Assembly: GCF_017876295.1 (NCBI RefSeq)
Contig: NZ_JAGINT010000002.1
Span: 3,038,001 to 3,102,000, forward strand
DNA: 64,000 bases
Origin: Kribbella aluminosa
GTDB lineage: Bacteria; Actinomycetota; Actinomycetes; Propionibacteriales; Kribbellaceae
Reading direction: 5' to 3'
Under the pieces are notes generated by a model. The model searched no databases. It was not told where the DNA came from and was given only the letters and a program-made list of their open reading frames with translations. A program made the translations under genes and the position numbers. This document shows, in pieces, positions 1 through 8,539 of this stretch (its first letter is position 1; each line of letters opens with the position of its first letter).

Positions 1-217
1 CGGTTGTGCGGCAGTGGATCGACCAAGCTGCCGGGAGGTCGCCTCGTATGTCGTACCGATCCAGGAGGTTCGGTCGGCCGCCGGGTGCGTCGTGGCCTGA
101 CGGTCTCGGACTGGGACTCGCTCACGCCGCCTGACCCGAAGTTATCCGGCGAAGTTGCCCGGTGAGGTACCCGGTGAAGTTACTCGGGGGTCATGAGGGC
201 TCAGACGTTGAGCTTCC
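1..217. other. left window edge, no gene assigned
   Basis: Two reading frames run in from the edge on the plus strand and end at stops at 132-134 and 163-165, so the 3' end of an upstream ICE gene may be cut off here. Neither short translation has a motif I recognise. The rest of the stretch holds the imperfect repeats listed separately and then the start of the first small gene. Confidence 0.4.
136..187. repeat. four imperfect ~13-bp tandem repeats
   Basis: Units resembling CCGGTGAAGTTAC follow each other with period 13, 13 and 12; the core GAAGTT (once GAGGTA) occurs at 138, 151, 164 and 176. The array ends about 30 bases upstream of the first small gene of the transfer operon. It may be a chance expansion or a protein-binding array; the sequence alone does not decide. 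Confidence 0.5.
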
Positions 218-388
218 ATGAACAACTTCGACAGGCATCCACGCCGCCGGAACTGGCTCGTTCGGTTTTACCTCGCCCAGTTCCGCTTCTACCTGCGTCT
301 GCAGGCCGCTGTCGGCATCATCCCCGCGCCCGTTGCGCGCGCACTCATCGCTCGGCTGCGGCCGGCGAAGACACGAAGGGAACTGTGA
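218..388 (+). CDS. small basic amphipathic protein of the transfer operon (56 aa)
   Basis: A 56-residue ORF beginning MNNFDRHPRRRNWLVRFYLA and ending in a basic tail (RLRPAKTRREL). The central hydrophobic stretch, about residues 14-47, could lie on or span the membrane. Its stop codon is one base before the ATG of the next T4SS gene, which argues for a shared transcript. There is no clear Shine-Dalgarno sequence; instead CGTTGAGC sits exactly four bases before the ATG, the same arrangement as at the zinc-finger gene upstream of the relaxase. I recognise no family. It is supported by tight coupling and coding-like composition only. Confidence 0.6.
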   Translation: MNNFDRHPRRRNWLVRFYLAQFRFYLRLQAAVGIIPAPVARALIARLRPAKTRREL

Positions 389-389
389 C

Positions 390-1010
390 ATGCGTCGAGT
401 CACGAACTCGAAGCTCGTCGTACCGATCGTCATCCTGATCCTGCTCGTCATCGTGATCCTGGCGGTCGTGATCGGTTGGCGAGACACCCCGCAGGTTGCC
501 CACGGCGAGCCAGGGCAGTCCAGTCCCGGCCGGGTGACTGGTACGTCGACGCCGGGTCCGGCGCCGTTGTCGGTGTGGGTACGGCCGGCGACGACGGATC
601 CGGCGGAGTACGCGATCGCCTTCGGTACGGCGATCTGGACCTACAACACCGCGGTGCACACGTACGCCCAGTGGCAGAACGTCGTCTCGTCGTTCGCCGA
701 CTCGCTGGAGGCACCGGACTCCGCGCCGATCGCACGCAGCATGCTCCCGTACGCCAGCCAATGGGAGGAGCTGAAGGCCCACGGGGCACGGGCCAGCCTG
801 CGCGACGTCACGGCAACGACGACACCCAAGCTGGAGGCCTTGGCCCGGGATCCCAGAGCACCGAAGGGCTGGCATGCTCTCCTCGTACGGGGAACGCAGG
901 ACAACGTGGTCGACGGGGCGACGACCAGGACTGAGCGGCATGTGACAGTCAGCGTGATCTGTCGGCCAGTGTGTACGTTCTGGTCGGCCACCAACGAGCT
1001 GCCGCAGTGA
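390..1010 (+). CDS. VirB8-like membrane-anchored conjugation protein
   Basis: This 206-residue protein has one N-terminal transmembrane helix (about residues 9-29) after a short positive N-terminus, a Pro/Ser/Gly-rich linker to about residue 60, and then a soluble domain. That layout fits the VirB8/TcpC-type inner-membrane assembly factors of type IV secretion, whose NTF2-like domain lies outside the cytoplasm. The assignment rests on topology and operon position, not on a catalytic motif. I chose the ATG at 390 over an in-frame start at 333 because GAAGGGAA precedes it at ribosome-binding distance and the hydrophobic helix then sits near the N-terminus. The gene is followed at 7 bases by the cell-wall hydrolase. 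Confidence 0.6.
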   Translation: MRRVTNSKLVVPIVILILLVIVILAVVIGWRDTPQVAHGEPGQSSPGRVTGTSTPGPAPLSVWVRPATTDPAEYAIAFGTAIWTYNTAVHTYAQWQNVVSSFADSLEAPDSAPIARSMLPYASQWEELKAHGARASLRDVTATTTPKLEALARDPRAPKGWHALLVRGTQDNVVDGATTRTERHVTVSVICRPVCTFWSATNELPQ

Positions 1011-1017
1011 TCCTCAA

Positions 1018-1962
1018 ATGATCCTCAAGCTCGTAGCCGTGGGCACTTTCCTGGCGACAGCCGTCGGCCTGGTGACTCCGCTCGTGAGTGTGGCGAAGGG
1101 ACAGGGCGCCTGCGAGGCGCACCAGACCTCGAAGGTCCTCAGCCTCGACGCCGAGCAGGCCTCCAACCTGGCAGTGATCGTCGGTGTCGGCGATCGCTAC
1201 AGAATGGGCGAGGCCGGCAAGGTCATCGCGGTCATGACGGCCCTGACCGAGTCCTCGCTGCGGAACACGAATCAGGGAGATGCGGCCGGTCCGGACTCGC
1301 GTGGGCTGTTCCAGCAGCGTGATGGCTGGGGGCCGGTCGAGGTGCGCCTGGACCCGGCCGGTGCGGCGGGATTGTTTTACGCGGCGCTTGCGAATGTGCC
1401 CGGCTGGACCGCGATGAAGCCGTGGGCGGCTGCGCAGGAGGTGCAGCGGTCGGCGTTCGCGGACGGCAGTAACTACCGCAGTAACTACGCTGCGGCAGTA
1501 CGGCTCGTCGGTTCAGCAACCCCGGTTGTCGACGGTTGCGGGAGTTGGGGAGCCGGCGACACAGACCAGCTTCCTGGTGCCGTCGCGGCCGTTCGCCGAG
1601 CACTCGATCTGGTCGGCAGCCGCGGCTACTACCAGCTGTGCGCGCGGCTGGCGTCGAACGTCTGGGGCCGTTCCAACTCCGGCTATTACTCGGCAGCCGA
1701 GCAGTGGAACCAGATGGTCAGTAGCGGGAACGCCCATCCCGACGACCGGCGGCCGCCAGTCGGTGGGCTGCTGTTCTGGGCGACCCAAGGTCCCTACGGG
1801 CACGTCGCGGTGTACGTCGGCAACGGTCAGATCGTGTCGAACGACATCGGCGACCGCGTGCCCGGCCAGGGCGGCGTGTACCTCGTCGACGTGGGCGCAA
1901 TCGAGAAGCAATGGGGTGCCACCTATCTGGGGTGGGCGCCACCGATCTACCCGACCACCTAA
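1018..1962 (+). CDS. secreted peptidoglycan hydrolase, lytic transglycosylase-like plus NlpC/P60-like domain (VirB1 role)
   Basis: The 314-residue protein starts with a signal peptide or anchor (hydrophobic residues 3-25). Residues about 55-150 look like a lysozyme-like lytic transglycosylase: an ALTESSLR catalytic-Glu motif and GLFQQRDGWG. Residues about 190-310 carry a cysteine-peptidase-type fold with YQLCARLASNVWG (likely Cys nucleophile) and YGHVAVYVGNGQIV (likely His). Such two-domain enzymes open the cell wall for the conjugation channel, the role of VirB1 in proteobacteria or of TcpG in Gram-positive systems. Its position inside the T4SS operon supports this. The stop codon lies inside the first unit of a 13-bp tandem repeat. 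Confidence 0.85.
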   Translation: MILKLVAVGTFLATAVGLVTPLVSVAKGQGACEAHQTSKVLSLDAEQASNLAVIVGVGDRYRMGEAGKVIAVMTALTESSLRNTNQGDAAGPDSRGLFQQRDGWGPVEVRLDPAGAAGLFYAALANVPGWTAMKPWAAAQEVQRSAFADGSNYRSNYAAAVRLVGSATPVVDGCGSWGAGDTDQLPGAVAAVRRALDLVGSRGYYQLCARLASNVWGRSNSGYYSAAEQWNQMVSSGNAHPDDRRPPVGGLLFWATQGPYGHVAVYVGNGQIVSNDIGDRVPGQGGVYLVDVGAIEKQWGATYLGWAPPIYPTT

Positions 1963-2006
1963 TCAACCCACCTAATCAACCCACCTAATCAACCCACCTA
2001 ATCAAT
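1955..2006. repeat. four 13-bp tandem repeats spanning a stop codon
   Basis: CCACCTAATCAAC occurs four times head to tail (1955-1967, 1968-1980, 1981-1993, 1994-2006; the last unit ends in T). The first unit contains the last codons and the TAA stop of the hydrolase gene, and the other three fill the gap to the next gene. Each unit repeats an in-frame or near-frame stop, so the array may be neutral slippage; an iteron-like binding role is possible. Confidence 0.95.
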
Positions 2007-2038
2007 CCAGTGGTGTGTTCGGCACCAGGAGGCAACGC

Positions 2039-2329
2039 ATGCTCAGCAACTTCGGACTCCAAGATCCCGGAGTCAGTCCCAACTCCAGCGGTCTTCCCGG
2101 CTTGCCTGCACTGCGGGAGATCGTCGGTGCGCTGCAGACCTTCAGCCTCGTCGTCTGCGTGGCCGCGTTCGTGATCTCCGCCGTCGCGTGGGCGATGGGG
2201 AGCCTGGGCAGCAACTCGCACTACGCAGGCCGCGGCAAGCTCGGCTGCCTGATCGCAGCAGGGGCGGCGATTCTGATCGCCTCGGCGAACCCGATCATCC
2301 GCTTCTTCAGCGGCATCCACATCGGCTAG
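2039..2329 (+). CDS. DUF6112-like small membrane protein, pilin (VirB2/TrbC)-like
   Basis: Ninety-six residues with two hydrophobic helices (about 35-55 and 68-90) separated by a loop with SNSHYAGRGKLG. The pattern 'LPG..ELR.IVGAL' then AWAMGS and AGRGK matches what I remember of the DUF6112 family of actinobacterial mobile elements, which occupies the VirB2/TrbC position. The ATG at 2039 has a strong AGGAGG seven bases upstream, so this start is preferred to an in-frame one at 2015. It sits between the hydrolase and the VirB6-like gene, 11 bases from the latter. Confidence 0.75.
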   Translation: MLSNFGLQDPGVSPNSSGLPGLPALREIVGALQTFSLVVCVAAFVISAVAWAMGSLGSNSHYAGRGKLGCLIAAGAAILIASANPIIRFFSGIHIG

Positions 2330-2340
2330 GAGATCCAGAT

Positions 2341-3573
2341 ATGGCGTGGAGCGATTGTCTGCTCAGCCCCGTCGGGTGCGCGGTCGACGCCGTGGGTGGC
2401 AAGGCAGCAAGCTCAGTGTGGGATTCGTTCCTCAAGTGGACCGCGAACGGCTTGGCAGACCTGTCCTCGAACGTGTTCCAGATGTTCAGCACCAGCACCT
2501 CACCGACGTTCGACCAGGCCTGGTGGAAGGACAACCTGGACCTGATGGTCGGGCTCTCGCTCCCGATCCTGGTCGGCGTCTTCGTCCTGCAATGCGTCTC
2601 AGCCGTCATCCGCCGCGAACCCGGCCGCCTGGGGCACGCGGCCGTCGGCGCGTTGATCGGATCGGCTGGTGTTCCGTTGGCGGTCGCCGCTATTGCGGCC
2701 TGCGGGCGAGCCGTCGACCAGATCTCGGTCGGCCTGCTCAGCGCGAAGCCAGCCACGGACGGCATCAAGCGGATGATCGACATCACAGCGTTTCTCGCCG
2801 TGCCGACCTATGGCGGCATCCTCCTGCTGGCGCTGGAACTCGGCCTACTCGCGATGTTCTCGCTGTACTTCGTCATGCTGATCCGCGACGTCGCACTGGT
2901 CGCGTTCGTCGTCTTCGCACCGATCGCGATGGTCAGTTGGACCTGGTCGGCGACCAGGCATTGGCTTCGGCGATGGATAGAAGTCGTCGGTGCCCTGCTG
3001 TTCTCCAAGATCGCCATGGCTGTCGTCTTCACCCTTGGCTTCTCGGCTGTGGGGGCACCCGGACAGGACGATGCGCCGAACATCGGCACCTTCATCGCCG
3101 GCATCCTGCTGGTTGCCATGGCGGCGTTCGCACCCTTGGCCACCTATTCGTTCATCCATTGGGCCGGGGATCACAGCCAGGCCGCGACGCGGATGCTCCA
3201 GCAGGGCACCGCCGGGGTCGACGCGGGCAAGGACCAGCTCGAACGCGTTCAGCAATGGACGGCCGGCGACTTCAGCGGATCGGACAAGGACGACGAGTCA
3301 CCGGTCACGGGCGACGATCAAGATCCCGACGGCGAGTCGACAGCCGATAGCAGTACCGACAGTACCGACGCCGGCGAGCACTCTGATCAAGCGACAGACC
3401 CTGCCGACTCGCAGCCTGCGGCGGACTCGGCCGCGCAGCCTGACGCTCCTCCGACGGCAGGCTCGGACTCGGGCGGCACCGTCACCGCCGTCGCCACCAG
3501 TGAGGTGTCGGTCGAAGGCGACTCCAGCGGACCAGGGGACAGCTCCAGTTCGGCGTCGGAGCGGGGAGACTGA
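2341..3573 (+). CDS. VirB6/TrbL-like polytopic conjugation channel protein
   Basis: The 410-residue protein has a soluble N-terminus, then five or more transmembrane helices (roughly residues 75-98, 105-125, 150-180, 183-208, 215-240, 250-275) and a C-terminal tail from about 315 that is very rich in Ser, Asp, Gly and Pro. Polytopic helices plus an acidic disordered tail is the usual build of TrbL/VirB6 proteins in actinobacterial ICEs, where they form the inner-membrane part of the DNA channel. AGGAGA precedes the ATG. The gene stops two bases before the SCO6880-type gene, so the operon continues. Confidence 0.8.
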   Translation: MAWSDCLLSPVGCAVDAVGGKAASSVWDSFLKWTANGLADLSSNVFQMFSTSTSPTFDQAWWKDNLDLMVGLSLPILVGVFVLQCVSAVIRREPGRLGHAAVGALIGSAGVPLAVAAIAACGRAVDQISVGLLSAKPATDGIKRMIDITAFLAVPTYGGILLLALELGLLAMFSLYFVMLIRDVALVAFVVFAPIAMVSWTWSATRHWLRRWIEVVGALLFSKIAMAVVFTLGFSAVGAPGQDDAPNIGTFIAGILLVAMAAFAPLATYSFIHWAGDHSQAATRMLQQGTAGVDAGKDQLERVQQWTAGDFSGSDKDDESPVTGDDQDPDGESTADSSTDSTDAGEHSDQATDPADSQPAADSAAQPDAPPTAGSDSGGTVTAVATSEVSVEGDSSGPGDSSSSASERGD

Positions 3574-3575
3574 GG

Positions 3576-5003
3576 ATGTCCAACGCACTCTCGGCACGAT
3601 TTCCACGACCGCAGCGCAACTCGCTGCTGCTCGGTCTGCGCCCGATCCAGGTAGCGCTGGTGATCATTGGCGTCGTCTCGTCGCTGACCTCGCTGCTCGC
3701 CGGTTGGCCGGCGGCGATGCGGATGGCCGGTATGACCATCACAGTCGTCTGCGCAGTCACCGCATTTGGACGCTTCGAGGGCCTGCCGGCGTACCGCTGG
3801 GTCGTCTTGCGGACAGCCCATGTGCTCCGCGGGCTACGGAAGAATCAGTCGTACCGGGCCAACCTGCTGGCGCCGCGGCGTCACGGTGTGCTGCAGCTGC
3901 CGGGCGAAGCGAGCCCGCTGCGGATCCTGGACACCCGATCGTCGATCGGTGCTGTGCATGATCCGCTGCGCCGGCGGCTGATCGCAGTCGCGAAGATCGA
4001 GGGACCCGCACACCTCCTCCAGAACTCCGACGAACAGGACCGGCGCGTGGCGGCGTACGGCCGGATGATCGCCGGCCTGTGCCAGAGCAGCCGGATCGCC
4101 AGGGCGCAGATCCTCGAGCGGACGATCCCGGATCCCGGCGACGGGCTGGGCGACTGGGCGCGCAAGCGCGGTCTGGACGTCTCGAGCCCGGCGGGAGCGA
4201 TCTACCGTGACCTGTTGCAGCATGCGGCGCCGGCCGCGGCCAGGCACGAAACGCTGTTCAGCTTCGCGTTGAACCTGGATGCGGTGTCGAAGGACGTTCG
4301 CAAGTACGGCGGGGGACTGGCCGGCGCCATGGCCGTCCTGGACTCGGAGTCTCGTGCATTCCAGACCTCGTTCGCGGCAGCCGGCGTCGCAGGTGCCTGG
4401 CTCAACGCCACCGACCTGGCAGCCAGTTTGCGAGTAGCCTTCGACCCTGCCGCGACCCGGACGCTTCTCGGAGACCTCGATCCCGTGGACGCGGCGCCTC
4501 TGGCCGTCGATGCGACCTGGGACCACCTGCGGACCGACTCGTCGTTCCACCGGGTGTACGTCGTCACCGAGTGGCCCCGCCTGCGAGCGACACCGTCGTT
4601 CCTGAGCCCGCTCCTGCTCAAGCCGGGGATCCGTCGGACCTTCTCGCTCGTACTGCAGCCAGTCCCGATCGGCAAGGCGCTGCGCGATGCCCGCCGTCAC
4701 CAAGTTGAACGGGTCACCGACCGCGCGACCCGCAAGCGTGTCGGCCAGATGGAAACCGAAGAAGACCGTCAACTCGACGCCGACGTCGCTCAACGAGAGA
4801 AGGACCTTGCCGCCGGACACGGCGACGTCCGCTGGATCGGCCTGATCGCGGTGTCGGCGGACACCGAGGACGGTCTCGACGAGGCCTGCACCGAGATCGA
4901 GATCGCGGCGTCGCAGGCGTTGCTCGACGTACGGCGTCTCGTCGGCCAACAGGTCGAAGGGTTCCTTGCCGCGGCGCTGCCGTTCGGGGTCGGTCTCGGA
5001 TGA
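3576..5003 (+). CDS. SCO6880-type T4SS protein
   Basis: The protein of 475 residues carries two transmembrane helices near the N-terminus (about 24-60, with the motif LRPIQVALVIIGV) followed by a long soluble region. This is the architecture of the SCO6880 family, which in actinobacterial conjugative elements always precedes the VirB4-like ATPase and looks like VirB3 joined to the N-terminal part of VirB4. No nucleotide-binding P-loop is visible, which agrees with that split. Its last four bases overlap the ATPase start (ATGA), a sign of translational coupling. Confidence 0.8.
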   Translation: MSNALSARFPRPQRNSLLLGLRPIQVALVIIGVVSSLTSLLAGWPAAMRMAGMTITVVCAVTAFGRFEGLPAYRWVVLRTAHVLRGLRKNQSYRANLLAPRRHGVLQLPGEASPLRILDTRSSIGAVHDPLRRRLIAVAKIEGPAHLLQNSDEQDRRVAAYGRMIAGLCQSSRIARAQILERTIPDPGDGLGDWARKRGLDVSSPAGAIYRDLLQHAAPAAARHETLFSFALNLDAVSKDVRKYGGGLAGAMAVLDSESRAFQTSFAAAGVAGAWLNATDLAASLRVAFDPAATRTLLGDLDPVDAAPLAVDATWDHLRTDSSFHRVYVVTEWPRLRATPSFLSPLLLKPGIRRTFSLVLQPVPIGKALRDARRHQVERVTDRATRKRVGQMETEEDRQLDADVAQREKDLAAGHGDVRWIGLIAVSADTEDGLDEACTEIEIAASQALLDVRRLVGQQVEGFLAAALPFGVGLG

Positions 5004-6400
5004 AGGCGAACGCAGGGTGGTTCGAACCCACCGAGACCGATCGACGAACCAGGCGAACCAATCGGCGGGCCAGCCGAGTGACATCGCGCCGCACGAGGCC
5101 CGCCAAGCCCTCGCCCGATGACGAGCAGGTACCGACTGAGATTCTCGGCCTGCGTCGGAGGCTTCCGCTGCTGGTGGACAACCATCGCGCGACCACCAGA
5201 ATCCTCAGGATCGCGTACCCGTTCCTCGCCGAAGGCGGGCTGGGCGCCAACGGCACCTACATCGGCAACGACGTCTTCAGCGGCGGATCCTTCGTCTACG
5301 ACCCCTGGGAGCTGTACCAGTCACGCGTCATCACCAACCCGAACCTGCTCCTGGCAGGAGTCATCGGCAGCGGAAAGTCCTCCACGGCCAAGGCGCTGAT
5401 CACCCGGTCGATTGCCCTGGGCCATCGGGCCTACCTGCCGTGCGACCCGAAGGGCGAGTGGACCGCAGTTGCGGAGTCGGTCGGCGGATCGGTCATCAAG
5501 CTCGGGCCGGGCCTGTCCACCAGGCTCAACCCGCTGGACGCTGGAAGCCGTCCTGGCGGCGTCGCGGACGCCGACTGGGACCGAATCGTCCGGTCCCGCA
5601 GGCGCGCTCTGCTCGGCACACTCGCCGAGTCCACGCTCGGCCGGCCGTTGTCAGCGGTGGAGCACACCGCACTGGATCTGGCCGTCGACAGGGCGTCCCG
5701 GATTCCCGTACCGACGATTCCCGACGTGGTCGAAGCCCTGTTCTCGCCCGGGCTCGGCGATGGTACCTCGGAGGCCGACAGCCGGGATCTGGCGCACGCG
5801 ATCCGACGGCTCGTACACGGCGATCTGGCAGGCATGTTCGACGGCCCGTCGACAACCCGGTTCGACCCGTCACTTCCGATGGTGAGTCTTGACTCATCGT
5901 GGATCGGTGCCGGAGGCAATGATCAGGCGCTGCGCCTGACACTCGCATGTGCCTCGTCGTGGCTGGAGGCGGCCGTCACCGACCCGGCCGGCGGGAAGCG
6001 GTTCATCGTGTACGACGAAGGCTGGCGCGTGATGCGGGACCCCGCCCTGCTCCGCCGGATGCAGGAACAGTGGAAACTCTCGCGTGCGTGGGGCGTCTCC
6101 AACATCCTGATCGTCCACCGCCTCTCGGACCTAGCCGCCGTCGGCGACCTGGGATCGGAAGCCCGCGCCCTCGCCGAAGGACTGCTGGCAGACTGCTCCA
6201 CACGGATCATGCTGCGGCAAGAACCCGACCAGCTCGCCCGTACGGCGACCCTCCTCGGGCTCACGGACGTTGAGGTATCCACCATCGCGAAGCTCCCGAA
6301 AGGCCGCGCGTTGTGGCGGCTCCCGAGCCGGTCGTTCGTCGTACAGCTCGTTCGGCACGCCCGCGAAGCTCGGCTGTTCGACACCGACGGAAGGATGTGA
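5000..6400 (+). CDS. VirB4-like conjugation ATPase
   Basis: This 466-residue ATPase has a basic N-terminus, a Walker A motif GVIGSGKSS at about residues 120-128, and a Walker B-like FIVYDEGW near residue 335 followed by the VirB4/TraC-type box with RMQEQWKLSRAWG and later HRLSDL. VirB4 proteins energise pilus or channel assembly. It is shorter than full VirB4 (about 800) because the N-terminal half appears to be supplied by the preceding SCO6880-type protein. The ATG overlaps the upstream stop, and the VirD4-like gene begins one base after its own stop. Confidence 0.88.
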   Translation: MKANAGWFEPTETDRRTRRTNRRASRVTSRRTRPAKPSPDDEQVPTEILGLRRRLPLLVDNHRATTRILRIAYPFLAEGGLGANGTYIGNDVFSGGSFVYDPWELYQSRVITNPNLLLAGVIGSGKSSTAKALITRSIALGHRAYLPCDPKGEWTAVAESVGGSVIKLGPGLSTRLNPLDAGSRPGGVADADWDRIVRSRRRALLGTLAESTLGRPLSAVEHTALDLAVDRASRIPVPTIPDVVEALFSPGLGDGTSEADSRDLAHAIRRLVHGDLAGMFDGPSTTRFDPSLPMVSLDSSWIGAGGNDQALRLTLACASSWLEAAVTDPAGGKRFIVYDEGWRVMRDPALLRRMQEQWKLSRAWGVSNILIVHRLSDLAAVGDLGSEARALAEGLLADCSTRIMLRQEPDQLARTATLLGLTDVEVSTIAKLPKGRALWRLPSRSFVVQLVRHAREARLFDTDGRM

Positions 6401-6401
6401 C

Positions 6402-8174
6402 ATGGACACCGGCGGACGATCTCCCCGAGACCTCTCGGACATGGCCATCATCGGCGGCGCACTACTGCTGTCCAGTGCGGGGATCCTCTACCTCGCAGGC
6501 GGCCTCAGCAGCCTCCTGACAACACACGAGTGGATTCACACACCATGGGCCGGCGCGCTCAAGGTCGTACTCGATCCGGGTGACCCGGCGCGGGTCTTCG
6601 GACTCCCGAGCCGAGCGTTTCATCCCGCCGTCTACTGGGCCGTACTCACCGTGCTGCTGATGATTCCGCTCACGGGCGGAGTCGGCGTCCACTATCTGTG
6701 GACGAAACGCCAGGCCGGCGGGGCACGTCGTGCGAGGTCTCTTGCCAAACGCCCAGGACTCGCCACCGGTGCCGACGTCGAGGCATCGGTCGGGCGTGGC
6801 CAGGTCCTGAGCCGTGGCCGGTCCGCGCGCCCCGCCGTACGACATCCGCAACCGTCAGATGTGGGACGGTTTCTGGGCCGCTCGCACGGGCGCGAGTGCT
6901 GGGCGTCGGTCGAGGACTCCGAGATCGCACTCGGCCCGCCTCGCTCCGGCAAGGGCCTCCACCAGATCATTGGCGCCATCATCGACGCGCCCGGCGCCGT
7001 CGTCACCACCTCCACCCGACCGGACAACCTCGCCGCCACCGTCGAGCTTCGCCGTACCCGCGGACCCGTTGCGATCTTCGACCCGCAAGGCCTCGGGCAA
7101 GTCGAAGGCATCCGCTGGTCACCGGTCCGGGGCTGCGAGAACCCGACCACAGCAATCGTCCGCGCCAGCGGCCTCGCCGCCGGCGCAGGCTTCACCAAGG
7201 GCGGGGTGTCCGACGGCGCGTTCTGGCACGGACAAACCGAGATGGCCTTGCGCGGGCTACTGCATGCCGCAGCCATCGACGGTGCCGGCGTCGCGCAGCT
7301 CTACCGCTGGAGCCTCGAACCCGCCTCAGCCATCGAAGCCGTCACCATCCTCAACCGCTCGACCGACGCCGCCGAAGGCTGGGGCGACACACTCGACGGC
7401 ATCGTCCGCATGGACGGCCGCACCCGAGACGCCGTCTGGGCAGGCGTACGCTCAGCGCTCTCCGCCCTCGCCGACCCCGCCGTACGAAAGTCCTTCGACC
7501 CAGCAGACGGCGAAGGTCTCGATCCCAAGACCTTCATCGCCAACCGCGGCACCATCTACCTCCTCGGCACAGGCATCGGTGCCAGCGCAACCTCGGCGTT
7601 CATCGCAGCCCTCCTCGAAGACATCACCGAAACCGCCCGACAGCTCGCCGCCGGCAACCCAGGCGGTCGCCTCGAACCCCCGCTCGCGCTGATCCTCGAC
7701 GAGATCGCCAACCTGTGCGCAGTACCGTCACTGCCCTCCCTGATGGCCGACGGCGGAGGCTCAGGGGTCTCCACCCTCGTCGTCATCCAATCTCTCGCCC
7801 AGGCAAGAGACAAATGGGGCGAACAAGCAGCCGCAGCGATGTGGGACGCCGCGACGCTCCGCCTCATCCTCGGCGGATCCGCCCAACCGCGAGACCTCCA
7901 AGACCTCGCCGCAGTCTGCGGCGATCGGGATGAGGAGATCCGCAACTGGAGCCGAGGCCCCGACGGCAAACGCACCATCTCCACCAGCACCCGCCGCATC
8001 CCGATCCTTCCGCCCGACGTCATCCGAACCCTCCCACTCGGCACCGGCATCCTCCTCGCCCGCACCGCCCCACCAATCCTCCTGAACATGACCCCATGGC
8101 CGGCCCGCGCAGACGCAGACCAGATCCACGCCAGCATCGCGCAATCGACCCGCAGCAGAAGGCAACCCGAATGA
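6402..8174 (+). CDS. VirD4/TraG-like type IV coupling protein
   Basis: The 590-residue protein has two N-terminal transmembrane helices (about 14-38 and 77-98) and then a TraG/TraD-type motor domain with Walker A GPPRSGKG at about 178-185 and Walker B LALILDEIANL at about 425. Coupling proteins recognise the relaxase-DNA complex and pump it into the channel. The start at 6402 follows GGAAGGA and is preferred to the much longer frame beginning at 6270, which would overlap the VirB4 gene by 130 bases. It overlaps the next gene by ATGA. Confidence 0.92.
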   Translation: MDTGGRSPRDLSDMAIIGGALLLSSAGILYLAGGLSSLLTTHEWIHTPWAGALKVVLDPGDPARVFGLPSRAFHPAVYWAVLTVLLMIPLTGGVGVHYLWTKRQAGGARRARSLAKRPGLATGADVEASVGRGQVLSRGRSARPAVRHPQPSDVGRFLGRSHGRECWASVEDSEIALGPPRSGKGLHQIIGAIIDAPGAVVTTSTRPDNLAATVELRRTRGPVAIFDPQGLGQVEGIRWSPVRGCENPTTAIVRASGLAAGAGFTKGGVSDGAFWHGQTEMALRGLLHAAAIDGAGVAQLYRWSLEPASAIEAVTILNRSTDAAEGWGDTLDGIVRMDGRTRDAVWAGVRSALSALADPAVRKSFDPADGEGLDPKTFIANRGTIYLLGTGIGASATSAFIAALLEDITETARQLAAGNPGGRLEPPLALILDEIANLCAVPSLPSLMADGGGSGVSTLVVIQSLAQARDKWGEQAAAAMWDAATLRLILGGSAQPRDLQDLAAVCGDRDEEIRNWSRGPDGKRTISTSTRRIPILPPDVIRTLPLGTGILLARTAPPILLNMTPWPARADADQIHASIAQSTRSRRQPE

Positions 8175-8539
8175 CCCCGCGCGACGACCTCTTGAAGTCT
8201 TTCGACCTTGCCACCGACGATCCGTTCATCATCTGCTGGCGAGACCTCGAGGCCGGTACCGCCACCGAGGAACTCGAGCGGCTCGACACCTGGGTGGTGT
8301 GGCTGGCAGGCCGCTACAGCCTGGATCACAAAGTCATCCCACCGTGCTGGTCACACCACGGCGCCCTCATCGAGGAACTCTCCGCTCTCCGCACCCTGTG
8401 GGAAGCCTCCTACCTCGAAGACGCCGCCCCCTCCAGCCCCCTCGCCTTCCACCGCGAACTCGACCTAGCCCTCCGCCGCCTCCGTGAATGGACCTCCCGC
8501 CTCGGCTGCTCAAGAACCGAGCACCGCGCTGAGTCTTGA
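8171..8539 (+). CDS. small DUF4913-like accessory protein of the transfer operon
   Basis: A 122-residue acidic protein with the spaced aromatic pattern LDTWVVWLAGRY, then CWSHHGALIEELSALRTLW. That pattern resembles the DUF4913 domain often found next to conjugation genes in actinobacteria; the match is from memory and the function of the family is not known to me. It starts inside the stop codon of the coupling-protein gene (ATGA), so the two are probably translated together. Confidence 0.75.
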   Translation: MTPRDDLLKSFDLATDDPFIICWRDLEAGTATEELERLDTWVVWLAGRYSLDHKVIPPCWSHHGALIEELSALRTLWEASYLEDAAPSSPLAFHRELDLALRRLREWTSRLGCSRTEHRAES

